Part shown: in pieces, positions 35,301-46,770 of the stretch
How positions within the stretch are numbered: the first letter of the stretch is position 1
Layout of the letters: the number at the start of each line of letters is the position of its first letter
Assembly: GCF_024582675.1 (NCBI RefSeq)
Contig: NZ_CP102084.1
Span: forward strand, 434,001-498,000
Reading direction: 5' to 3'
Length of the DNA: 64,000 bases
From: Mycoplasma sp. 1018B
GTDB lineage: Bacteria > Bacillota_I > Bacilli_A > Mycoplasmatales > Metamycoplasmataceae
Notes under the pieces: generated by a model
Seen by the model: only the letters and a program-made list of their open reading frames with translations
What the model was told of the DNA's origin: nothing
Databases searched by the model: none
Program-made: the position numbers and the translations under genes

Positions 35301-38067
35301 TATTTAAATTTTGTTCATTATTTAATTTACTATTTTGAATTAAATTAGTTAAATTTTGTAGATATTCTTTTTCTTTTTGATTATATGAATCATTTGTAAC
35401 AAATGAAGTTATGGCATAATAATCGGTTATTAAACCAACTGTATTATGAAATTCTTTAATTTCTAAAATTAAATTATTAATTGTATTGCCATCTTCATTA
35501 TTAAAGTTATTATTATTTAATTTATTTAATGTCTCTTCTATTAAATCATTCAATAAGAAAATATTATTTATTTGTTCTTTTTTATTAATTATTTCTATTA
35601 TATTGTTCAAATTATTTAAAAAATGACTATCACTTAATTTTCAAAAATAATTTTGAATAGTTATATTTCCTAAAGCATCAATTTGTTGTGATATTTGATT
35701 CCTTAATTTATTGTCAAAACCAATTGCATTTTTTAAATCAGTAAAAATTAAATTTAAACTTTTTAAAATTTCTTCTTGTGAGGTTTTCAAATATTCATTT
35801 GTAAAAATATTAAGAGAATTGGCAAAATTAGTATTAAAAATAGTTAATCTTTTTAATTTTTCACTTATTGCAATTTTTGAATTATTGAAAATAACATTAC
35901 TTTCTATTTTGCTTTGTTTAATAAACGAATTAATAATTGTTAAAAAATTATTTATTTCGTCTAAAAGATTTTTATCATTGCTTAAACGTTCATTAATTAA
36001 ATTAAAGTTTTTTGTTAATTCTTCTAACTTTTGATTAGTTTCACTTATATTATCTAATGATAAATTTGATAATAAATTAACTACTTGTGTATTTTTAATT
36101 GAATTTATTTCATTAGTTATATAAATTTTATATGAAATATAAATTGGTGTTTGATTAGGTCTAATATTTTGTTCAAAAAATGGTATTGATAAAACTTCAA
36201 TTTTTTTAATTGTATCAAGAATAGGATCTATTTTGTTGCTTATTTTTTGAAAATTATTTTCTATTTTATTAATTTGAGAATCAATTCATTCTGTTTCAAT
36301 ATTACTATTTAATATTGTTTTATTATTTTCTATGCCTAAATTTAAAATTTGATTAAAAATTTGGTCAAAAATTTTTCGTATTTGAGAATTATTACTATTT
36401 AAACGATTTAATTTTTGATTTTTTAATTGAGAGACAATATTATTACTATTATTTAATGCGGGTAATAAATTATTATTTAAAAAATCTATTTTTCTAGATA
36501 AATTAGCTATTTTATTTCTGTTGTTTTGATTATCAACAGTAATATCTATTTGATCTATTAAATTATTAATTTCTTGAATTTTAGTTTGTAAAATTGAATT
36601 ATAAATAGTAATTTTATTTATCGATGGAGCTAAATTTAATTTTGTTTTTAATGCTCTGATTAATTTAAAAATAGCATTTTCTCCACTCACAGTTGACTTA
36701 CGAGTATATTCACTTAAAACATCTTCATTATAATAATCATTAGCAGGTAAAATTTGTCTATACTTAACTGTTAAAATATCATTTAAATTAAATTTAAAAT
36801 TATTTTTATTTAAGATTATTTTAAGAGACTTTAATTCTTCTAAAGTTAATTTTCTTTTTTGTTCGTTATAAACAATTGATTTTTGTCCATTAATTGCTCT
36901 TTCAACATTTATATCTAAATAAATATTTTCTACTGCATTATTATTGCTTGATAAAGTTATATTAAAAGAATTATCTCCAGCACTTGGCGTTGTTTGAAAA
37001 ACATTAGTTAATAATTTTGAGTAGTGATTTTGTTTAATTTCTTCTTCAGATCATGAATAATTTCTCTTTAGTATTTCTTCAATTATAGCAGCAGAAGGAA
37101 AATCCATTGGAACAATTCCTAATACTCTAAATTGTTGATTTTTCTTTAAAAAATCATGAATTTTAGGCATTGTTTTTTGAGCATTATTTCAAGGAGAGCT
37201 TCCATTTGCTCAACTAACAAAATTAATATAGAAAAAATCTCCTGAATTTGTTTTGCTATTATTTGCAATAATATTTTGTGAAGTTATATAGGCTTCTGTT
37301 TTACTATTTTCATTGACATTTTCATATCTATCTTGAACTAAAAACATTCTATCAAAAGAACCATTATTAAATAATGGGCCAAATTCTCTTGTAGTTGTTA
37401 TTAAATGATGAAAATGATTAAACATTAATGCTTTTCCTCTTAGTTCTTTTAAAGTAGGAACATAAGCACTTGGTTTATTACCATAATTAAAAAATAAATC
37501 ACGAAATTCACTACTACGCAAAGCATTTAATAATCTATCTGATCATTGTCTATTAGCATTATCATTTCTAACACTACCATTTTCTTCTTTAATTCTAAAT
37601 AAAACTGTTTCTGAGGGGTTTGCTTGAAGAAATTTTTTAACTTCTCTTAAAAAATCTAATAAACTAGTTGAAGCATAAGCTGCACCGTGCGTTAATCAAA
37701 AATTACCATCTTGATATCTAACACGTATATCAAAAAATCTAATTCCTGCTTTTAATTGTTGGGCAAAATTCATTACTTGCGTTTGCGCTAAAGAACGTCC
37801 AAAAAATCACGCTGGACCAGTTCCATCAAACATAGCTGAATCATGTGTTCCAGGAATGGATAAATTAGTTATTTTTCTTTCATCAGGCACATTTTTCATT
37901 CATGTAGAAAAATCTACTGTTGCATTTTGATTATGACCTTCAAAAGAATTTTGATTTTTAGCTTTAGTATAATTTTTTGGCGTTGATAAAGAAAAAGTAG
38001 ATAATAATCCAACTGCTATAACGGCAGAAGTGATTAAATTTAACTTTTTAAAGTTTCTATTTTTCAT
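29362..38067 (-). CDS. Giant surface protein: PI-PLC catalytic domain + coiled helices + ~25 beta repeats + membrane anchor
   Basis: 2,901 residues in one frame with a few TGA Trp codons, ATG after GGAGG 7 nt upstream. Order: N-terminal export/anchor helix (about 8-28); PI-PLC X-like domain (about 55-335) with His75 and Asp76 (SIPGTHDSAMF), Asp113 and Arg115 (FFDIRVR), His127 (LTHGAAY) and Asp322 (VPMDFP), matching in order and spacing His32, Asp33, Asp67, Arg69, His82 and Asp274 of Bacillus PI-PLC; an Asn/Ile/Leu-rich helical part (about 400-1200); about 25 repeats of 62-68 residues (1212-2860); one C-terminal helix (about 2872-2892) ending in KKKNKK. Predicted to be displayed outside, held at its C-terminus. 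Substrate is inferred: mycoplasma lipids lack PI, so host PI or GPI anchors are candidates. Confidence 0.93.
29488..34434 (-). repeat. About 25 tandem ~65-residue protein repeats in the giant surface protein
   Basis: Residues 1212-2860. Each unit begins with a hydrophobic strand such as KEVKISFVD or KSITLTFKN, has a mid-unit loop and strand, then NL-x-YFD or NL-x-YLP followed by xxYxL, and ends in a strand before the next Lys-initiated unit. Two alternating flavours exist: NGQxINLxxYFD and xxxIxLxxYLPxxYEL. Sequence divergence is high, so there is little DNA-level identity. Layout recalls MucBP-type beta-grasp repeats, but family membership is not shown. Confidence 0.85.
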
Positions 38068-38092
38068 TTATAACCTCCATAATTTACATTTG

Positions 38093-38118
38093 ATATATAT
38101 ATATATATATATATATAT
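38093..38118. repeat. (TA)13 dinucleotide tract upstream of the giant surface gene
   Basis: 26 uninterrupted bases of alternating A and T, 26-51 nt before the start codon of the PI-PLC protein. The only long dinucleotide tract noticed in the window. Confidence 0.97.
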
Positions 38119-38128
38119 TAGTCATATT

Positions 38129-38134
38129 ATTATA
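38129..38134 (-). promoter_or_regulatory. Candidate -10 box (TATAAT) for the giant surface gene
   Basis: Perfect TATAAT on the minus strand preceded by TTTTAG. It would start transcription near 38122, placing the (TA)13 tract at the very 5' end of the mRNA; alternatively the tract itself lies in the promoter spacer. Confidence 0.5.
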
Positions 38135-38147
38135 CTAAAAAGATATA

Positions 38148-38176
38148 AAAAAATAGGGATAACCCTTATTTTATTT
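38148..38176 (-). terminator. Weak terminator after the CorC-like gene
   Basis: Minus strand AATAAGGG TTAT CCCTATT with one bulged A, followed by seven T; overlaps the gene's stop. Confidence 0.5.
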
Positions 38177-39539
38177 GATTTTCCATTGAAAATTGTGTGG
38201 TTTCTTCTTTAAAATCTACGTTATTGCCTAAAGAAATTTCAATAGTTCAAACATCTGATTTACTTGAAGTTTTCTTAGCTTTTGAAAAATTAATTCCATT
38301 TACTGAATAATTTAACGATTTGCTTATTTTTTTATTAGTACGTTTTTCTAATCATTTAGCTAATGTTAATTTTTCTTCATCTTTAGATAAATCTAAATCT
38401 ACTTCGATTTCTTTTTCGATTGTTTTAACCTTAATTTTACTATTGGCTTTATATAATTCTAGACTAATTTCTTCCAAATATTCTCATTCTTCTTCGTCAT
38501 ATTCATCATAAATTTCACCAACTATTTCTTCTAAAATATCTTCTATAGTTATTAATCCAATTATTTCTTTAGATGAATTATTTTCTGTAACAAATCCCAT
38601 TTGAGCTTTATTGGATCTTAAAATTTCTAAAGCTTTAGATAAAGAAATATTTGAACTTAAAGTAGGCACAGTTTTGATATATTTACTAATATTACCTTTT
38701 TGAAGTGTAAAAATATCTTTTAATAAAATAATTCCTATAAAATCATTTTCTTTATTTTTTACTGGCAAACGAGAATAATTAGTTTCTGCAAAAACTTCTA
38801 AAACTCTAGAAATATTATTATCAACTTCTACAAATGTTATATCTTTTAATTTTACAAAATGTTTTTTTACTTTTACACTATCTAAATCTAGTGCATTTTG
38901 TGCCATAATACTTTCATTAGTTTCTAAAACACCTTCATTTTGTGCCACATCTATTATATTTTTTAAATCTTCTTCAGTATTAGTTATGTAAATTTTTTTG
39001 CCTATTTTACTAATTGGATAAGTAAATGGTCAAAACAAATAATAGAAAAACAATAAAGGATAACATAATGTTTTACTAGTATATATTGGATGACTTTTTG
39101 CTATTAATTTAGGAATTATTTCGCCAAATAAAACTATTATCGGCGTCATAACAGCAGTTGATAATAAAGCAATATAATTTTCTAAATTAGTACCACTCAG
39201 TGTTATTGATAAAATTCATGACAAAATAGCAGAAGAAGCTATATTAACAATATTATTACAAATCAATATTGTTACTAAAACTTGATTAAAAGCTAAATAT
39301 TGTTTTTTTATCAATCTATTTGTAAAATTATTTTTATTACTTATTAATGTTTCAACTTTACCTAAATTTAAAGATGTATATGCAGTTTCTGCAGCACTAA
39401 ACATACTACTTGCAATTATTAAAATAATTAATAAAATTATCGTAACTATTAAAAAAGTATTGTTAAAAGGTTTTGTTAAAATTTGATTATTAGATGTAGT
39501 TATTTCTAAATATTTAGTAGTTATATTATTCAGGTCCAT
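38166..39539 (-). CDS. CNNM/CorC-HlyC family membrane protein with CBS domains
   Basis: 457 residues. N-terminal DUF21 membrane domain: hydrophobic helices at about 27-50 (preceding SAAETAYTSLN, the conserved family motif) and three further helices up to about residue 190; then a pair of CBS domains (about 200-345, including FVEVDNNISRVLEVF and GIILLKDIF) and a C-terminal CorC/HlyC domain. Family members are Mg2+/Co2+ efflux or Na+-coupled Mg2+ transporters; the name hemolysin is historical. The CBS pair probably senses a nucleotide. Last gene of a long run beginning at dnaE. SD AAAAGGAAAAAT 6 nt before ATG. Confidence 0.93.
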
Positions 39540-39575
39540 GAATTATTTTTCCTTTTTATTTTATTATTATAAATA

Positions 39576-40958
39576 TTATTTATTATTTGATGTATCAGAA
39601 TTTAAAAAATCTTTTTCATCGATGAATTTTCCTATTGGCATATCAAAAGTTAAATCAATATCTTTTAATGGTCCACTTCTATTCTTAGCCACAATTAATT
39701 TAGTAGGGGAAAATTTATTAGATCAATCAGTTGCCTTATTATAATAATTTTCTCTATATAAAAAAGCAACAATATCCGCATCTTGTTCTATTGCTCCACT
39801 TTCTCTTAAATCTGCAAGCATAGGTTGTTTATCTTGTCTTTTTTCAACTTCTCTAGATAATTGACTTAAAGCAATAATTGGTATATTTAATTCTTTAGCT
39901 AATAATTTTAAAGTTCTACTAATGGTAGCCACTTCATTTTGTCTATTGTCACTTTTTTTTGTATTATCCAGAGAAATTAATTGTAAATAATCTATAACAA
40001 TTAAATCTAATTTATGTAATTTATGTCATCTGCGACATTTTCATACTAAAGTTCTTAAAGTTGATGATCCAGAATCATCTATAAATAAATTTAATTTGTC
40101 AATTTGTTTACTTTTTACATTTGCTATTTGTACTCACTCTAAATCGCTGATATCTTTAGCATTTTTTAATTTGCTGGTGCTTACATTTGACAAAATGCTG
40201 TAAACTCTAGACATTAATTGTTCAGGCGACATTTCAAATGAAAAAAACGCCACATTTTTTTTATTAAATGATTTTGCTACATTAATTGCTATATTTAAAG
40301 CAAAAGCTGTTTTACCCATAGCAGGTCTTGCAGCTATAATCATTAATTCAGTTGGTTGTAATCCTTGATTTAAAACATCAAAAGATTCAAAGCCAGTAGA
40401 TAATCCATTTATTTCATTTTCTCTGCGATTTTTTAAAGTAATTAATTTTTCAAAATAATTATCACTGACTTCTTTACTTGAAAGAAAAAGATTTTTCGAT
40501 ACTTGTGAACCCACTTCATAAATAATCTCTTGCATTTGATTAAGTATTGTTTCAGAATCTGCTTTGTCTTTTGATTCAAAAAGATTATTTAACTGATTTA
40601 ATCCTATTTGTAATTTTCTTTGTTTTGATATTTCTACTAGATTTTCTCTATGCATTTCTAAATTAACAAAAAAAACAATAGTATTAAAAATTTTATTAAG
40701 AAAAATTAAATTTACATTTCTATCTAATCCTAATTCTTTTGCTTTCTCAATTATTGTATCTTCATTTATACTTTTACTTTCTTCATAAAGCGTTCTCATT
40801 ACCACGAATAATTCTCTGTTAGAAACATCATAAAAATCATTTGGTTCTAAAAAAGGAATTAATTCTCCAGGTGAGTCATATTTATGTATTAACAAAGATA
40901 AGATTTTTTGTTCTAAAAGTATATCTTTTATTATTATTTCTTCTTTTAAAATTTTCAT
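39576..40958 (-). CDS. dnaB: Replicative DNA helicase DnaB
   Basis: 460 residues. Hexameric helicase that unwinds DNA ahead of the replication fork. N-terminal DnaB domain ([12 protein letters not shown]) for primase contact, linker, then the RecA-like core with Walker [23 protein letters not shown], Walker [10 protein letters not shown], and [11 protein letters not shown], plus the arginine finger region [15 protein letters not shown]. Classic pair with rplI directly upstream (10 nt apart). No inteins. Confidence 0.97.
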
Positions 40959-40968
40959 AACACCTATA

Positions 40969-41427
40969 TTAATTTAATTGTTTCAAAGTAATATTAACCT
41001 TTAAATTTGCTTTTATATCCTCAAATATATGTATTTCAATTATATGTAATCCATTTGAAACTAAGTGAACTTTTTGAACTGCATATTTATTTAATTTATA
41101 ACCTTTTTTTTGCAAATCTTTAAAAATTTCTTTTGTAGATATAGCATGATGAACATTTAAATTGCCTCTGCTATCAATTTTTGCATCAAGAATGTATTCT
41201 AATTGATCATTTTCTAACAGTTGTTTTAATTTTAAAGCTTCAGCTCTTTGTTCCATTTTTTCAGCAATTAAATCATTTAATTTTTTATCTAATTGTTTTT
41301 TAGTAAATTCATTATATGGTAATGCTAATCCTTTTGCTATTAAATAATTAGTTGCATAACCATTGCTAACTTCAATTATTGTATTAGCTTTCCCTTCTTT
41401 AATATCTTTTAATAAAATTACTTTCAT
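40969..41427 (-). CDS. rplI: Ribosomal protein bL9
   Basis: 152 residues. Start taken at MKVILLKDIKEGK, where AAAGGAG sits 6-7 nt upstream; an in-frame start 7 codons earlier lacks support. N-terminal rRNA-binding domain with GYATNYLIAKGLA, long connecting helix and the C-terminal domain with GNLNVHHAISTKEI. Lies between gdpP (10-nt gap) and dnaB, the gdpP-rplI-dnaB order common to Firmicutes. Confidence 0.97.
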   Translation of the reverse strand: MKVILLKDIKEGKANTIIEVSNGYATNYLIAKGLALPYNEFTKKQLDKKLNDLIAEKMEQRAEALKLKQLLENDQLEYILDAKIDSRGNLNVHHAISTKEIFKDLQKKGYKLNKYAVQKVHLVSNGLHIIEIHIFEDIKANLKVNITLKQLN

Positions 41428-41437
41428 ATATTCTCCT

Positions 41438-43429
41438 TTATTTAGCACTTATTATAGCTTGAATAATATTATCTATAAAAGTTTCCATATCTTCTGATGT
41501 TTCTGCTGCTGCTGTACCAAAATGTCCGCCTCCGCCAACTTTTTCAGCAATTATTTGAACATTAGTATCTATTCCTCTAGCACTTAATTTTAATTTATTA
41601 TTGATTTCATTTCTAGCAATTACAAAAGAAGCTTTTCTGTTGCTAATACGTAAAATTTCCTCTGCTGCTATAGAAATAGTATCATTTGAAACAGAAACAT
41701 CTTTATATGAGAGATAATAACCTGGTTTGATTTCTTTTAAATTTTCTAACAATTCTTTAACTTTTTGATTTGTTTCATAATTCATTTTTAAAGTTTCGCT
41801 ACTAATAGTTGCATTAGCTCCTTTACCTTGTAATCAAGAAGCAGCTTCAAAAGTTTTAGAAGTAACATGTTTTTGAAATTGTAAGGTATCTAAATAAATT
41901 CCATTAAGTAACATTTGAGCAATTTTAAAATCTATAGGAATAATATTTTTATGTAACATTAAAATTTCAGTAACTATTTCCGAAGTAGAAGAGGCTGATG
42001 GATCAATTATTTTTTGTGTTTTTGGAACGAAATCCAAATTATTATTTAATCTATGATGATCAAGTATAAAAATATTATTTTTATCAATTTTTTTCAAAGC
42101 TTCAGGATTATCTGTTCTAGAGGGATGCGCATTATCTACAAAAAAAACAAGTGTTTTTTCATTACTCAATTTATCTGCTTGTTTAGATTTTATAAATATA
42201 TTATTATCTTCAAAATATTCATTCATTATTTTTCTAGTAGTAAAATCTTGTGTTGATGTACAAATAAAAACTTTTTTATTATAATATTTAACTATTGTGG
42301 CAATTCCTAATGCTGAACCTATTGCATCTAAATCAGCATTTGAATGACCATAAATAATAACATTTTCTATATTTTTAGATAATAATTTATTTTTCAAAAC
42401 TTCCAAAATACTTTTTATTCTTATTCTATCAAAAGAAGGCAAAATTTCTTTAGCAGAACCAAAATAGTTAGCATTTTCATTATCATGTAAAATACAAATT
42501 TGATCTCCACCTCTGTTTTGTGCTAAAAGTAAAGCAGATTTAGCTTTATTCATTTTTAAACCTAAATCAATAATTCCACTAGCAAAACCCGCTGAAACAG
42601 AATAAATATATTTTTTTTCTGATTCATTGGTATTATGAAAATTATGTAAACTATCAAAAAATTCAAAATTTTCTTTTTTCATTTTTTCTAAAGAAGCAAA
42701 ATCAGTAATTATTAAAAATTTACCATTTGTATTATATTGTCTATAAAAAAGATTATATTTGCTGGATAAAATATCTAAAATATTAATTACTTCTTTATTT
42801 AAATTAAACAATTGTTCTTCTGAAAAAAAGGATTGATATAACTGATAATTATCAATTTCTAATTCTCCCACAACAACACTTCGATTTTCATAAAGTTTCA
42901 TTATATTTTTTTCCATTGTTATATCTTTAATTAAAAAAGAATTAGATAAATTTCAAAAATTAACTTGGTAATAATTATTATCATGGCGAAATTCAATTGT
43001 TTTTTCATTTTGATGTTTAATTCTAAAATGATTAAAAAAATCATTAACGCTTTTACCAGTTCATTTATCACCAAAACGAATATTTATAAATTTACTAGTT
43101 CATAATATTTTATTATTTATATCTACAATTATTGAACCAACTAAACTATAACTATTGACTTCATCTAAATATTGATCAAAAGAAAATCTTGTAATATTTT
43201 TATAATGATTATATGCATAAATTTGTTTAGTTATTATCAACCCCAAAGAAAAAAAGGATAATAAAATTAAAGCCACGAAAATATAATTAATTCATTCTAG
43301 TTGAATTGTATTTATATTTCATATATAAAGAGCATAAAAAATTATTAATAATATAGATAAACTAATAATTAATATTGATAATAATCAAATATAAATTTTG
43401 CTTTTGCTTTTTAAATTAACATTTTTCAT
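41438..43429 (-). CDS. gdpP: GdpP-type c-di-AMP phosphodiesterase (DHH/DHHA1)
   Basis: 663 residues. Two N-terminal membrane helices (about 12-33 and 43-66), a PAS-like segment (GSIIVDINNKILWTS), a degenerate GGDEF-like segment (about 170-300) without the GGDEF signature, then the DHH domain with HSNADLDAIGSALG, FVDNAHPSRTD and LDHHRLNN, and the DHHA1 end GGGGHFGTAAAE. Hydrolyses c-di-AMP, controlling K+ and turgor, at the membrane. Metal ligands of the DHH site look complete. Start ATG lies 29 nt after uvrC; no clear SD. Confidence 0.95.
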
Positions 43430-43458
43430 AGTTATTAATATTATTATAATACAAGATG

Positions 43459-45186
43459 TTAATTTTCATTATTGAGATAATCTTTATCAAAAATTTTTTT
43501 AGCAATATTTTTGGGCACAACTTTAATTAATTCTTCGTATGGAGCATTGAAAATATTGGCATAATTATGAAAATAATTTAATAAATTTGTTTCCATTTTT
43601 GGACCTAATCCTTTTATTGTTTGTAATTTACCTTGCGTTGAGGTTATTCTCAATCTATTTCTTAAATGTTCTTTTGCAAAACGATCAACTTCTAATTGCA
43701 TTTCACTTAAAAAATTACGTAAATTACTATCAATAGTATTTATTAAAATTAAATTTTCATTTAAATCTATTAATCCTTTAGTTTTATGATTATCATCTTT
43801 TATTAAAGCAATAATTTTTAAATTTAAATTATGTTTTTTCATAATTTTTTTTACTGAATTTAATTGTGCCATTCCACCATCAACAATTATTAACGAAGGA
43901 AAAATATTTTTTTCTAAATTACTAAAATATTTTTCAGCAGTTAATTCCATATATTCAACATCTGCTTTTCTAGTTAAATTTAAACCGTGATTAAATTTTC
44001 GATATCCACTTTTATTTTTTACTCCATTTGTATAAACAATAGCCACTCCTATTGGATTAGAATTATTTAAATTCGAATTATCAAATAAAACAATATCTTT
44101 AAGATTTTCTAAACCAATTAATTCACTAAGGGATTTTAAATTATTTATAGTTTTATTAATTTTAAATTTGTAATTTAAAAGCTCTTTTTCAATAAATACA
44201 TTTAAATTTAAATAAGCTAAATTTAATAATTGTTTATAAATTTTAGTATTATCACTTGTTAATTTATAAATATTTAAATCAATATCTAAATCCAAATTTA
44301 ATAATTCTTTATCTACCAAAATTAAATCAGGAACTAATTTATTAAAATAATAATGATCTAAAAATTCTTCAAAGAAAAATTTAACATTTAAATTACTTTT
44401 AAGTACAATTCTATCACTATCCATTAATATACCATGTCTATAAAATAAAATATTTAAAAAAATTAGATCATCGACAACTTTATAAGAAATTACATCTAAA
44501 TCTTTTTGATCTTTTAATTCAATAACTTGCTTTTCTTTTAATTTTTCTAAATATTCTATGGATTCTTTTAAATCTTTAGCAATTTCAAAATTTCATTTTT
44601 CAGCTGCTGAGTGCATTTCCTGTTTTAATTTTTTCAAATAATCTTCATTACTGAAATTTAGAATTTTTTTTAAATTTAAAAATTTTTGTTTTCAAAATAA
44701 TGGATCATTATTTTCAATTTTTAAACCATTGGTATAAAATGCTTCTCTTTCAATTAATTTTAATATTTTGCTGGCACCATAACCGTTAGGAAAAGGGCCC
44801 AAATATAATGAATTAGGTTTTTTCTGAATTTTATGTTTATTTAATCTTGAAATTTTTATTTCGGTATTTTTATAAGATATTTCAATATATGGATAGTATT
44901 TGTCATCTTGTAATAAAATGTTGTATTCTGGTTTATATCTTTCTATTAATTTTCTTTCAAGTAATAAAGCTTCTTTATCATTACTAACAATAAATATTTG
45001 ATAATCACTTATATCATTAACCATTTTATTTGTTTTAAATGAATTTATTGATCCTTCAAAATATTGTTTCATCCGATTTTGCAATTTTTTTGCTTTACCA
45101 ACATAGATAACATCATCATTTTTATTTTTTCATAAATAAACACCGGGAAGATTTTTTACATTACTTAATTTATTTTTATCAAACAT
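43459..45186 (-). CDS. uvrC: Excinuclease ABC subunit C
   Basis: 575 residues. Makes both incisions in nucleotide excision repair. Seen: N-terminal GIY-YIG nuclease (LPGVYLWKNKN, VIYVGKAK), UVR-like region in the middle, the RNase H-like C-terminal nuclease with SLIIVDGGMAQLN, and a helix-hairpin-helix end (GKLQTIKGLGPKMETNLL). The ATG overlaps the stop of the thioredoxin-like gene by one base (TAATG), so the two are translationally coupled. uvrA and uvrB are not in the window. Confidence 0.96.
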
Positions 45187-45527
45187 TAATCAGTATAGTC
45201 CTCAATATATTTAGAAAGTATATTTTTAGGGTAATATTCGTATAAAATCTTTAAAATTTTGTTATTTTTACAATAAACAAAAGAAGGAACTTTAAAAATT
45301 TCTCAATTAGAGGACGCATTTTTATATAAATTTGCTTCTTCTGCGTCTATTTCTAAAAATATTACATCATCTCGAGTTTTGTAATCTTCATACAATTCTT
45401 TAATAATGGGTTTCATTATTTTACAATCATTGCATCATGAAGTAGTAAATACTAGAAAAAATAATTTTTTAGCATAATCTTTTCTTTCAAGTATTTCTTT
45501 TAATTCATTAAAAGAAATTTTTTTCAT
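45186..45527 (-). CDS. Thioredoxin-like protein (WCNDC)
   Basis: 113 residues. Thioredoxin fold with active site TTSWCNDCKIMKPII (Trp by TGA) near residues 29-40 and cis-Pro in FKVPSFVY. The CNDC dipeptide differs from the CGPC of TrxA, which should change its redox potential; it may be a specialised reductant. Cytoplasmic: no signal sequence. SD AAGGAGAAATTT before ATG. Shares one base with uvrC, in the dnaE-to-corC gene run. Confidence 0.9.
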
Positions 45528-45552
45528 TAAATTTCTCCTTTTGTATATTAAA

Positions 45553-46770
45553 TTAAAATAAAATATTTAAATTTTCTTTAAATTCATCATCATCTATATA
45601 GTTTTCATGTTCTAATGTTGTTTTTTCAATTATATTATTTGATATATCGATGGAATTTTCTTCATTTTCCTTTATTTGAAAATTATTTTTAATATCAATA
45701 TATTCTGTATCTAAAAATTGATCTATTTCATTTAAAGGATAATAATTATTTGTTATTTTCTGATTTTCATTATTTATAAGTGTATTGTTACTATTAGCCG
45801 TTTTTAAATTATTTTTATCTATTTTTTCATATTTTGTTGTTGCAAAATAATCAAAGTCATTAATTTTTATTGGAGTTAAAAAATAATAATTATCATTTTT
45901 TTTAATATTTTTAATTATTATTTTTAAAGATGTTTTTTGATTTAGGTCATATTCTTCACAAGCTTTATTAATTTTTAAAAAATAATTATAACAATCATCT
46001 GTAAACTCAAATAATAAATTATTTTCTAATTCTTTTTTAATTTCATTTAATGAATGTTTTTCTAATGACAATTTCTTATAATAATAAAAAGGTTTAACAT
46101 ATAAAAATTTCAAAATTATATATATAGAAAAAAATAAAGTAATTAAAATAGTTAAAAAAGGCGAAAAAGAAATTACATAAGGTAAATTAAAAATACTATC
46201 TAATAAAAAACCAATATTATTTTTAACATTTGGTAAATCATCTATTGAACCAATAAAACTTTTATATCATCCATTGGTATATATTAATTTAACATTATTT
46301 ACATTATAATATCAAAAGTTCTCAACTCTTTGTAAAACCAAATACAAATGATAAAAAACTAATGATAATAAAATAAGTGAAATTCAAATAAAAATAATTT
46401 GGTTTCTTAAAATAAGATAATTTACTCTTAAATGATTTTGAAATCACGGAATATATTTTTTTCTATAAAAAAATGTTATTCATCTTATTAAAAATAAACC
46501 TAAAATAAATACAATAAAAGGTATTAATGTATCTCCGAAAAGTGAACCAAAGCTAAATACATAAATTTTTTTAAGTAAAAATAAAGTATTATTTTGATTT
46601 AAAAAATCATTATTATAATGTATTAAAATAGCTAATACGCTGAAAAATAAAAATAAAATAAATAATAAACTTTCAACAGCAAAATTAATATTTTTTTTAT
46701 AAATTTTATTTGTATTATTTTCAATTTTTTTAAAATTATTAAAATATTTAATTTTCATTTTTAAAATCAA
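45553..46770 (-). CDS. Four-helix membrane protein, unknown (FtsK 4TM-like layout)
   Basis: 405 residues with TGA Trp codons. Four membrane helices: two near residues 30-55 and 72-96, two near 115-140 and 190-222, with a basic loop. The first half resembles the N-terminal 4TM region of FtsK in layout, but no motor domain follows; the rest (about 225-405) is an acidic, Asn/Glu-rich cytoplasmic tail ending in FKENLNILF. I choose TTG at 46770, which has AAAGGA 5 nt upstream, over ATG at 46758. It overlaps the exonuclease gene by 23 nt. Function unknown; an FtsK relation is only a suggestion. Confidence 0.75.

Noticed and set aside
35711-36034. + strand ORF inside the giant gene
   Set aside because: Opposite-strand shadow of the helical region; low-complexity Lys/Phe/Leu composition typical of antisense A/T-rich reading.
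38030-38212. Small + strand ORF over the TA tract
   Set aside because: Its IYIYIY run is a translation of the TA repeat; no SD and no conserved sequence.
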